Shown here piece by piece: positions 8,301-20,300 of a DNA stretch of 38,811 nucleotides. This stretch comes from Akkermansiaceae bacterium (lineage in GTDB: Bacteria; Verrucomicrobiota; Verrucomicrobiia; Verrucomicrobiales; Akkermansiaceae), in the NCBI GenBank assembly GCA_903906515.1, contig CAIVKO010000042.1, positions 1 through 38,811 of the forward strand, read 5' to 3'. The position numbers were made by a program, and so were the translations under genes. Within the stretch, counting starts at the first letter, position 1. The number at the start of each line of letters is the position of its first letter. The notes beneath the pieces are model-generated. The model was not told the origin of the DNA. It made no database searches and saw nothing but the letters and a program-made list of their open reading frames with translations.

Positions 8301-11300
8301 CGGTGAGGGTGGACACTACGACGCTGCCGGCCAGCATGTTCCAAACCTACGATTTAACCAGTCCGCTGACAGATAACCAGGCGAGTGTGACTTTGAGCGG
8401 AGCCAGTCTCACCACCGTCGATTTTGGCTATCGTTATGATGCGACGATGGGCGACCGGGTTTGGAATGATTTGAATAACAATGGTGCGCAGGATGCCGGC
8501 GAGCCGGGTATAGCGAACGTTATGGTGTATATCGATGCCAATGCCAACAGCCTCTTTGATCCGGCCACTGAGCGCTACGCGATCACCGATGTGAATGGAA
8601 ATTATGTGATCCGCAATTTGTCTGCCGGCACTTATGCCGTGCGGGTGGATATCGGCACTCTGCCGCCGGGGGTGACCCAGACGTATGATCTCGATGGCAC
8701 GGGCACCGCCAATGCAGCGAGTCGGACCCTGACGGCCAACGAGGATGCAACCAATGTGGACTTCGGATACCGCAGCACTGCCAGCGTCGGCAATTATGTG
8801 TGGACCGATACCAACGCGGATGGCGTGCAGGATGTCGCGGAAAGCGGTATCAACGGGGTGCGAGTCTATTTGGATATCAACGGCAACGGTGTTTTTGACA
8901 GTGCGACCGAACCCTCGGCCATCACTGCGGGTAATGGAGCCTACACCATCACCGGTCTGGTCGCCGGCACCTACACCGCCCGCGTGGACACCAGCACGCT
9001 GGCCTCCGGCCTGTTGCCAACCTACGACTTGACCGGCGGTATTGACGGCGCCGCTACTTTCGCCCTGAGCTCCGCGCAGGCGCGCACCGACCTGGACTTC
9101 GGCTATGTCCAGCCAGTGGCAATAGGCAACCGAGTGTGGTTAGACGCTAATGAAAACGGCCTGCAGGACGCTGGAGAAACCGGTCTCGGTGGAGTTCTCG
9201 TGACGCTCTACAAGACTGGCGATAATACCGTGGCCGGCACCGCCACCTCGGATGTCAGCGGTAATTACGGTTTCACCAATCTGTTGCCCGGAAGCTATTA
9301 CGTCGCATTTGGAAGTCTGTCAGGATACGGCCTGACCTATGCCAACCGTGGGGCGGATGACTTGATTGACAGCGATGCAACGCCCGCTACGGGGGTGACT
9401 GGCAACTATCTGCTGAGCGCAGGTGATACTAACAACACTGTTGATGCAGGCTATTTCCAAACGGTGACCCTCGGGGATCGGGTATGGAATGATGTCAATA
9501 CCAATGGTGTGCAGGACATCGGTGAAAGCGGCTTGGCAGGCGTGACGGTCAGTCTTTACCGCCCGGGATTCGGTGCGGACGGCATCGTCGGCAATGCGGA
9601 TGACGCCTTGGTCGTTGCCAGTCAGGTGACAGCCGCCAGCGGTGCTTATAGCTTCACCGGACTGCCCCAGGGGATCTATCAGGTAGGTTTCTCCACGCTG
9701 GCCGGATACGGGCGGACCTTGATCGATCAGGGAGCGGACGACACAAAAGACAGTGATGCGAACGCAAGCACCGGCTTGACGGGGAATGTCACCTTGGTCG
9801 CCGGTGCGCCGGACAGTTCGGTGGATGCCGGCTATTTTCAATCCGTCACAATTGGCGACTTTGTCTTTAACGATGTGAATGCCAATGGCGTGCAGGACGT
9901 AGCGGAAACGGGGCTTGCTGGTGTGTTGGTCAGCGTCTATCGCCCGGGTTACGGGCCCGACGGCATCGCTGGAAATGCCGACGATGCGGCCGCCGTGGGA
10001 ACCCAGACGACCGCGGCGGGCGGTGCTTACAGTTTCACCGGCCTGCGGCCAGGGACTTATCAGGTTGGTTTTGGCGCACTGGCTGGCTACACCCGGACGC
10101 TGGCTGATCAAGGGGTGGACACAGCCGACAGTGATGCCGATGCGGCCACCGGACTAACAGTAAATTATGTGTTGGCTGCCGGTGCGACTAACCATACGAT
10201 CGATGCCGGTTACTTCGCACCGGTCAGCGTCGGTAACTTTGTTTTCAGCGATGTCAACGCAAACGGCTTGCAAGACGGCGGGGAGACGGGGTTGGCCGGG
10301 GTGCTGGTGAGCGTCTATCGATCGGGCTATGGCGCGGATGGCATCGCCGGCACTGCGGATGACGCGCTGGCCGTGGCAACTTATACCACTCTGGCAGACG
10401 GCGGTTATACCTTTGCCGGTTTGCGCCCGGGGACTTATCAAGTTGGATTCGGCTCGCTGGCTGGCTACGGCCAAACGTTTGCCAATCAGGGGGCGGACGA
10501 CACCAAGGACAGCGACGTGATCGTCGGCACCGGACTTACCGGAAATTATGTGTTATCCGCCGGGGCAAGCGACATCACGGTTGACGCCGGGTATTTCCAG
10601 ACAGTCGCCATCGGTGATCTGGTGTTCAATGATTTGAATGCCGATGGCATTCAGGACGCGGGTGAAACGGGGCTAGCTGGTGTTTTGGTGAGTGTGTATC
10701 GTCCTGGATTTGGTGCGGACGGGATCGCGGGCAATGCCGATGATGCGTTGGCGGTGGCGACCCAGACCACACCGGCCAGCGGTGCATACAGTTTTGCGGG
10801 GTTGACGCCCGGGACCTATCAGATTGGCTTCGGTGCTCTGGCGGGCTACAATCGGACTTTGGCCGATCAGGGAGTGGACGATACCAAAGACAGCGATGCG
10901 AATGTGAGCAGCGGTCTGACTGGGAGCTATGTGCTCGCCGCAGGTAATACCAATACCACCGTGGACGCTGGGTATTACGCGCCAGCTTCAATCGGTAACT
11001 TGGTGTTCAATGACCTTAATTCCAATGGGGTGCAGGATGGCGGGGAAACAGGCTTGGCCGGTGTGCTGGTGAGCGTCTATCGGCCTGGATTCGGGGCCGA
11101 TGGCATTGCGGGCAATGCCGATGACGCCGCTGCCGTGGCGACCCAGACGACTCCGGTCGGCGGGGCTTACAGTTTCACCGGACTACGCCCGGGGATCTAT
11201 CAAGTCGGCTTCGGTGCTCTGTCCGGCTACGGTCGGACGTTGGCGGATCAAGGCGCGGACGACACCCTAGACAGCGACGCGAATGCTGTGACCGGACTCT

Positions 11301-14300
11301 CGGGTAGTTATAGTTTGGCAGCGGGTGCGACTAACAATACGATTGACGCGGGTTACTATCAATCCGTGACGATTGGAGATTTTGTGTTCAACGATACCAA
11401 TGCCAACGGCCAGCAGGACGGCGGAGAAACGGGACTCGCAGGGGTGTTGGTCAGCGTGTATCGTCCGGGTTACGGGCCCGATGGTCTCAGCGGCACCATC
11501 GATGATGCCGACGCCGTGGCGACCCAGACCACTCCGGCGGGCGGTGCCTACAGTTTCACAGGTCTGCCGCCCGGCACGTATCAGGTGGGTTTCGGTATGC
11601 TGGCAGGATATGGTCGGACCACCGCCGATCAGGGAGCGGACACGACCGATAGTGATGCCAGCGCCAGCACCGGCCTCACCGGAAATTATGTGCTGGCCGC
11701 GGGCGCGAGCAACACCACCATCGACGCGGGTTATCAGGCAGTCTCCATCGGTGATTACGTCTGGACGGACCGCAATGCCAACGGGTTGCAAGATGTGGGT
11801 GAAACCGGCGTGTCCGGGGTATCGGTGCAGGTTTACACTGCGGGCGGGCTGCCCTATCAACCGCGGCCTACTCTGGGAACCTTTGCCGATGACTTCGATC
11901 CGGCCGGAGGACTGAATGGTAGTGATGGCACGCTCGCCTGGGCGGCTAACTGGACGGCGGCGACCAGCGCTGCCGTGGTGGTCAATACCGGCACGGACTA
12001 TGAGATCCGGATCGCAGATGCGGTCAACAGCGCGCTTACCCGCAGTTTTGTTGCGCCAACCAACACCAACCAGCTCACCATCAGTTACGACTACCGCCAA
12101 GGCAGCGGTAACGACACTGTTCTAGCACAGTGGTCCGTCAACGGCAGCACTTGGACTACTCTGGCGACATATACTTCGGGCACTGCCGGGACCGGTTCTG
12201 CCAGTTTTGCGGTTAGTACTACGGCCGGTACACGTTATATCCGATTCATCAAGAGTGCGACTTCTGGCGGTGGCGGCACGACGGAATACATGTATTTCGA
12301 CAATGTCAGCATCGTGGCGCAGGGCGTGGCGGCTACCAGTGTGACTGCCACCACTGACGCTAACGGGTATTACTATTTCGGTAGCTCTGCGGGTCTCGTC
12401 GGCGGCACCGCCTATCAACTGCGGGTGGCCACCAACCAGACGCCGCTGACCAATCTGTTGCTCACGGCGCAGAATCAAGGTGTCAATGATGCTGTGGATT
12501 CCGATGCCAGCCTGGCCACCGCCAGCGGGTTTGCCACCATCGGTTTCACCGCGCCCGCCAGCGGCTCCGATACCACGTTGGATTTCGGCTTCAAGGGCAC
12601 CGCCTCATTGGGTGACACAGTCTGGAACGATACCAATGCCAATGGGATACTGGATGGCGTTGAAACCGGTATCAATGGCGTGTCCGTAACTCTGTATAAT
12701 GCCGCCGACAATTCGGTGGAGCGCACCACCACAACTGCGGGCGGTGGTTTATTCAGTTTTGATAGCCTGCTCGGTGGAACGTATTATGTCGGCTTCGGCG
12801 CGGTATCAGGCTACAGCCGGACGCTGGCCCATCAGGGCGCGGATACCACCGATAGCGACGCCGATGCCGTTACCGGTGTGACTGGCAACTATGTATTGTT
12901 CGCCGGTGCCAGCAATACCAGCGTGGATGCCGGATACTATCAGCCAGTGGCTATCGGCAACTTGGTCTTCGACGACCCAAATGCCAATGGCGTGCAGGAT
13001 TCGGGTGAGGTTGGCTTGGCCGGTGTGTTGGTGAGCGTCTATCGCCCGGGCTTCGGTGCTGACGGTATCGCCGGTAATTCCGATGATGCGGCGGCGGTCG
13101 CGACCCAGACGACCACCACGGGCGGGGCCTACAGCTTCATTGGACTGCCGCCGGGTATCTATCAGGTGGGTTTTGGCGAGCTATCGGGCTACAACCGGAC
13201 GCTTGCAGATCAAGGAGCGGACGATGCCAAGGACAGCGATGCCAATGCGGGCAGCGGTCTGACCGGAAGTTATACGATGGCTGCCGGATCGACTAACAGT
13301 ACGATTGACGCGGGATATTATCAACCCGCGGGGATTGGCAACCAGGTCTGGGTGGACTCCAATCACAACGGGCTCTTGGATGGCGGGGAGGCGGGAGTGG
13401 ACAACGTGCTGGTGCAGCTCTATCTGGCCGGTCAGAGCCCAGGGGTGGATGCTCCCCAGCAAAGTGTCACGACCTCGGGCGGTGGATTCTATCAGTTTAG
13501 TAGTTTGGCACCGGGCAGCTACCGGATTTATCTGCCGGCTTCGAACTTCGGCGTGGCCGCGGCGCTGGCCGATGCGCCGCAGTCGAGCCTGACCACAGTC
13601 ACCATCGACAATGGGGTGGACAACGACGACAACGGCAGTCAAAGCGCCATTGGAGGCGGCGTGACTGGTCCGCTCATCGCGCTGAGTGCGACCGAAACGG
13701 ACTCGACTGTGGACTTCGGATTTTTGCCCAATGGTAGTTTGGGCAACAAGGTGTTCCATGACCTCGACAATGATGGCAATTTGGATGCGGGTGAGTCCGG
13801 CTTTAGCGGTGTGCGCATGGTGTTGTTTGCAGCGGTTTCAGGCAACCCCTCGGGCAGCGCGCTGCAAACGACCATTACGGACGCCAACGGTGACTATCGA
13901 TTCGATCACCTGCCGGCCGGCGATTATGCGGTGGTGGTGGACGTGGCGAATTCGCCGGTTCTGGCAGGATACATGAGCAGCACCGGCTATAGTTCAAATC
14001 TCACTCTCAGCGGGGACTTTGCCGATCATGGCAAGGACACGCCGGTGAGTGTGGGTATGGTGGTCAACGGCATTGCTACCGTGGCTGTCACGCTGGGCGG
14101 CGGCGCGCAGCCGATCAATGAAGTCGTGGCCAACGCCGATGGGGCTGGTGAGCACGGCCCCAACGGCGATCTATCCGATAACCTGATGCTGGATTTCGGT
14201 TTCACTCCGGCCTTTAGCATTGGCAACCGGGTGTTCGCCGACGCCAACAACGACGGGATACTCAACGGTTCGGACGGAGGTATCAGCGGCGTGACGGTGA

Positions 14301-17300
14301 AATTGTTTGCAGCCGATGGAGCGGGTGCTCCAACCGGCAGTGCCTTGTTTACTTCTATCACGGACGCGAACGGTTACTACCGGTTCGACTCTCTCGGGCT
14401 TGGAACTTATGTGGTGGTCGTGGACCGGGCGAATTCAGCGAGTCTGGTAAATAAGATCAGCAGTGTTGGGGCCAGTGCCAACACCAGCCTGGCTGGAGAC
14501 GTTCTCGATCATGGTAACGATACATGGGTCAGCGTGGGTGACGTGGTCAACGGCATTGCCAGCACGCCAGTGACGGTGGGTGCCGGCCTGCAACCGACCA
14601 CTGAGGCGGTTGGATCGGGTGCCGGGGCCCACGCTTCCAGTGGCGATGCCAGTGACAATCTTGTGATGGATTTTGGTTTCACTTCCACCTACAGCTTGGG
14701 AAATCGGGTGTTTTTCGATAATGGAGCAGGATCCGGCGGTGTGGCCAACGACGGCATCCGCAATGGCAACGAACCCGGCATTGCGGGAGTGCTCGTGAAG
14801 GTGTTTGCCAGCGATGGCTCGGGGAATCCGACGGGCGCGGTGCTTGCCACCGTCACCACTGATGCCAGCGGTTACTACCGCTTCGATGATCTTGCTGCCG
14901 GCAGTTATGTCGTGGTGGTGGATGTGAGCGGTTCGGGCAGCGCTCTAACCGGCTTGGCCAGCAGCGCGAGTTATAGCACGGATGTCACGTTGACGGGCGA
15001 CTTGAAGGATCACGGCAAGGACAGCCCCTTGGGTATCGGGTCGGTTCTTCCGGGTGGCATTGCCAGTGTGGCAGTGACGACTGGCGTGGGCTCTCAGCCG
15101 ATTACCGAAGCCGTCGGTACGGGAGCGGGTTCTAACGGTCCAAGCGGCGATGCCAGTGACAACCTGGTGGTGGACTTCGGTTTTGCAATTACCTATAGCA
15201 TTGGCAACCGGGTGTTTTGGGACAATGGATCGGGTGGCGGCGTGGCTAGCAACGGCACTCAGGATGGGAGTGAGCCCGGTATTGCCAATGTCAGCGTTGA
15301 GTTGAAGAGCGGGAGCACGGTGGTGGCGACTGCCACGACCAATGGCAGCGGCTACTATCGATTTGATAATGTGTTAGCTGGAACTTACACGGTATTTTTG
15401 CCCGCGTCGAACTTCGCGCTTTCCGGTAGTTTGACTGGCATGTTCAGCAGCTTGAACACGGTGGCCGGAGATAAAGGTGACAAGGGCGTGGATGATTCGT
15501 CTCCCGCCAGCAACGGCATCACTACCGCCTCCATGACGCTGGGTATTGGCCTGCAGCCGATTTCGGAAACCGACATCGGTGCCGGTGCGGGTGCGCATGG
15601 ACTCAATGGCGACGGCTTTGATGACCTGACAGTTGATTTTGGGATGGTGACGGCCACGGGCACATGCAGCATTGGCTCGCTGGTTTGGCATGATATCAAT
15701 AACAACGGCTTCGTTGATTCCGGCGAGACTGGCATCAGCGGCGTAAGCTTGGAGGTGTGGAGTTGTGACGCGGCGGGTACCCTGGGTGGAGTGGTGGCTA
15801 CGACCACCACCGCCAGTGATGGAACCTATATCGTCAGCGGCCTGGCATCGGGTTATTATCGGGTGAAAATCCCGGGCAGTGTGTTCGGCTTGGGCCATGC
15901 GTTGCAAACCTTGAACTCCTCCAGCACCCTGCGCAACACGCAGCACAATCACATTGATGACGACAATAATGGCTTACAAGCGGCGGCCGGGCAGGAAGTG
16001 CTGAGTCCGGTTTTTTCCCTTATACCTGGCGGCGAGCCGTTGGATAGCCCGGATGAAATTGGGCTGGGTGCGCTGCTGGATAACCCGGCATACGGTAAGG
16101 TGGATGCCAATGGCAATATGACCATGGATTTAGGATTTTACGCACCCGGCGCGGACCAGGCGGGCCGCTGCAGTCTCGGTTCCTTGGTGTGGAATGATGC
16201 CAATAACAATGGTATTCACGACAGCGGGGAGTCAGGCATCGCCGGGGTGACGCTCGATCTCTATCTGAAAAATGGTGGTGCTTCGACCTATTGGAGTTCC
16301 ACAACCAGTGCTTCCGATGGAACGTATTTCTTTGCCGATCTGCCGTCCGGTAGCGACTGGGAGGTTCGGATCCCCGCTTCTAACTTCAGCAGCGGCGGAG
16401 CACTCACCGGTTACCCGGCGACCGCTGGGACTCCGGTGAATGCCGACAATCAGACCGATGGTGATAACAACGGCATCCAGAGCGGCGGATTTGGTACGGC
16501 AGTCACTAGCCCGGTGATCACCTTGAGCGTGGGTGCGGAACCTGTGGACGATCCCGGTGGTGAATTCGTAACCGGCTATGGCCAGGACAATGCGGGCAAT
16601 TATGTGGATGCCAATGGCGACATGACCGTAGGGTTCGGTTTCACGGCAACTTACAGTATCGGTAACCGGGTGTTCCTCGACAACGGGGCTGGGTCCGGCG
16701 GATATGTCAACGACGGGATTCAGAATGGCACCGAACCAGGGGTTGCCAACGTCAGCGTGCAGTTAAGGAATGGTGCCGGTGCTGTTCTAGCGACTACGAC
16801 CACCGATTCTAACGGATACTATCGATTCGATCAGGTGTTGGCCGGTAGTTGGTCGGTGTTCCTGCCTGCTGCGAACTTTGCGGTTTCTGGGCCTTTATTT
16901 GGTTTGCTCAGCAGTTCCAATACGGTGGCCGGTGACAAGGGTGACAAAGGTATTGATGGTGCGACTCCTGCAACTACCGGCATTGCCACGGCTTCCATTG
17001 CCTTTGGCGTCGGCCTGCAACCCAGTGGTGAAACCGACCTTGGATCCGGGGCGGGTGCGCAGGGTCCCAATGGTGATGCTAGCTCCAATCTTCAGATCGA
17101 CTTTGGTTTTACCCCTACCTTCAGTCTGGGTGGTGATATCTATCGGGATTCGGACGATGATGGTCAGCCCGACTTGGATCAACTGTATGAAGGCCCCATT
17201 CCCGACGTGCATGTGGTGTTGTTTGCTGTGGATGGTTCTAACAATCCGACGGGTGTGGCGTTGGCCTCGGCCATTACTGACGCGCATGGCTATTATCGAT

Positions 17301-20300
17301 TCGACGGATTGGTTCCAGGTACCTACGTCGTGGTGGTGGACAAGGAGAATTCACCGGCCTTAACTCTCTATCGGGGTGTCACGGGATACAGCACGGACAC
17401 CACCATCAGTGGAGATTATTATGACCACGGCAAAGATACGCTGGTGACCGTGGGTGGGGTGGTCGATGGCGTTCCCAGCGTAGCGGTCACCGTAGGTGCC
17501 GGACTACAACCTGTGGGCGAATCGACGGGAACCGGTGCCGGTGCCAACGGCCCGAATGGCGATGCCAGTGACAATCTGGTGATGGATTTCGGCTTCAATC
17601 CGCTCTATAGCATCGGTAACCGCGTGTTCGCGGATGTGAACAACAACGGGATCATGGACGGTGCTGAAGTCGGCATCGCCGGGGTGTCGTTGAAATTGTT
17701 TGCTGCGGATGGAACCGGTCAACCCATTGGTGGTACCCTGGATACCACCAGCACTGACGACAGCGGATACTATCGTTTCGACGGTCGGCCGGTCGGGACT
17801 TATGTGGTGGTGGTTGATTTGCTCAATTCGAGCGCACTTTCCGGGTATGGCAGTAGCACAGGTGCCAGCACCAATGTCAGGCTGAGCGGTGAGAAGTTCG
17901 ACCACGGCAAGGATACCCCGCTGGGCGCGGGTTCGGTATTGCCGGGCGGGATCGTCAGCACTCCAGTGACCTTGGGCGGCCACTTGGTTCCCATGCATGA
18001 GCCGGATATTGCCAGTGGCGCGGGTGCCAACGGACCTAACACCGACGACTCCGACAACCTGGTGATGGACTTCGGTTTTACTCAGTTCGGGTCCATCAAT
18101 GGCACTGTGACGGCCGATACCGATAACAACGACAGTGGCGATGCCGCGATTCCCGGCGTGACCCTCGAATTGCGCGATGCCGCGACCAACGCGCTCATTG
18201 CTACGACTACGACTGATGGTTACGGTGCATACACATTCAGCAATGTTACACCCGGTAATTACAAGGTCGTGGAAACCCAGCCATCGGGATACAACAGCGT
18301 GTCCGACAAAGACGGCGGTGATTTGGATATCATTGGAGACGTGACGGTCATTGCGGTCGCTACCGGTGCGGCCAACGACGGTAACAACTTCGTGGAAGAA
18401 CAGCCGAGCACCATCACCGGATCGGTGCTCGCGGATACGGACAACAATAACATCGGTGACACTGCGATTTCCGGGGTGAACCTTGATCTGCGTGATGCCG
18501 CGACCAACTCGCTTATCGCCACAACCACGACCAATGGTTCGGGAGCCTACACCTTCACCAATGTTCCTCCCGGCAATTACCATATCGTGGAAATCCAACC
18601 GTCGGGATATGACAGCCTGTCCGACAAGGACGGCGGCAATCTGGATGTTATCGGTGATGTGACAGTGGTCGCAGCCACCGCTGGCGCGACTAACAGCGGT
18701 AATGACTTTGTGGAGGAGCAGTCAGGTGCCGTCACCGGTTCGGTGCTTGCGGATACAGACAACAACAACAGCGGTGATGCTGCGATTTCCGGCGTGACTC
18801 TTGATCTGCGCGATGCCGCGACCAAAGCACTCATCGCCACAACCACGACTGATGGTTCTGGATCATACACGTTCACCAATGTTCCTCCCGGTAGTTACGA
18901 GATCGTGGAAACCCAGCCATCCGGATACAATAGCGTATCGGACAAGGACGGTGGAAATCTGGATCTCATCGGCGACGTGACGGCTGTCGCGGTCACCGCC
19001 GGAGCGACTAACAGCGGCAACAATTTCGTGGAGGAACAGCCCGGTGCCATCACCGGTTCGGTGCTCGCCGATACCGATAACAATGGCTCGGGTGATCTGG
19101 CCTTGGAAGGGGTGATTCTGAGTTTGGTGGATGGCTCGGGTAATCCGGTTCTAAATGGTTCCAGCCAACCGGTCACCACGACCACCGCATCAGACGGTAG
19201 CTACAGTTTCGCCAACTTGTCTCCCGGAACTTACGGAGTGAAAGAAGCCCAGCCAGCGGGTTACGTCAGCTTGTCGGACAAAGATAGTGGCGACCTCGAC
19301 GAGATCCGGCCACTAACTGTCACTGCGGGTGTGGCCAACACCGCAAATAATTTTGTCGAAATGAGCCGTTGCCCGGACACTTGGGCGGATTGGAAACAAC
19401 TTCATTTAAGCGAAGCGAACAACGGTAATCCGGATGCGGATGCTTACGTCAACTTCACTGAGTTTGCGTTTGCCATGCCGTATGACGGTGGCCTGGGCAG
19501 TCAGTGGCTCGATCACACGGCATGGATTATTCGTGAGTCAACGGTTGCACCCGGCACGCTTGAAGGTGTGTTCATCCGACCGACGGGTGCCGGCCTGAAC
19601 GTGGTTTACTCACTTCAATACGCGGCAGTCGCCGGCAATCCGACCGTGTGGAGCACCTTGGCGATCACCCCGGAGATGATCACCGTCGCGCCAAACGGCG
19701 ATTGCACGGAGACCGTCACCATTCATGATTTGGAAACGCGCACCGGCTTGGCGGCAGGGACCGGTGTGGTGCGTCTGAAAGCAGACCTATATGACACAGG
19801 GGTTGTGAATGACCAGCTGACTCTCACGACCTATGTCGAATCCGAAGGTTGGGCGAGGACCGCTCTGGCCGGCACGTGCCAAACTTACAACATTCCCTAC
19901 GTGCACGAGTCGGTATTCACCGGCACGGTCTCCTCCGTGTCAGGTCAAGATCTCACATTTGATGGTCAGGATCTGACCTCGCTGTTAGTTCCAGGGGCCT
20001 CCTATTATCTTGAGGTGACATCCGGTGTTAATGAGGGCAAGCGTTATGATGTGACTTCGGCTATTGGAGCCAATGTGATTCTGGCAAGTGCCGGTGTTGA
20101 TGCGATTTACGGTTCCGCGCCTTATAATAACACCGCTGGTGCACCGCCCTCCAATCTTGCGGGAAATACCGTGGTCATCCGTCGCCATTGGACGCTGGGT
20201 GAGATTTTTCCTATCACGAATTTCACCGCATCCGATGTCCCGACGACTTCCGATCAAGTTCAGATCTTCGTCAATGGCGCTTGGGCCACCTATTGGATCA

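Noticed and set aside
9464-11740. CRISPR array or other spaced repeat array
   Set aside because: The repeats are ~380 bases, in frame, and encode a continuous protein domain series; there are no short repeats with unique spacers.
5882-17287. Many minus-strand open frames of 100-360 codons within the giant gene (for example 9320-10111, 11267-12100, 17504-18598)
   Set aside because: They mirror the repeat pattern of the coding strand. Their apparent repeated products are by-products of the GC-rich repeats, and they have no start signals.
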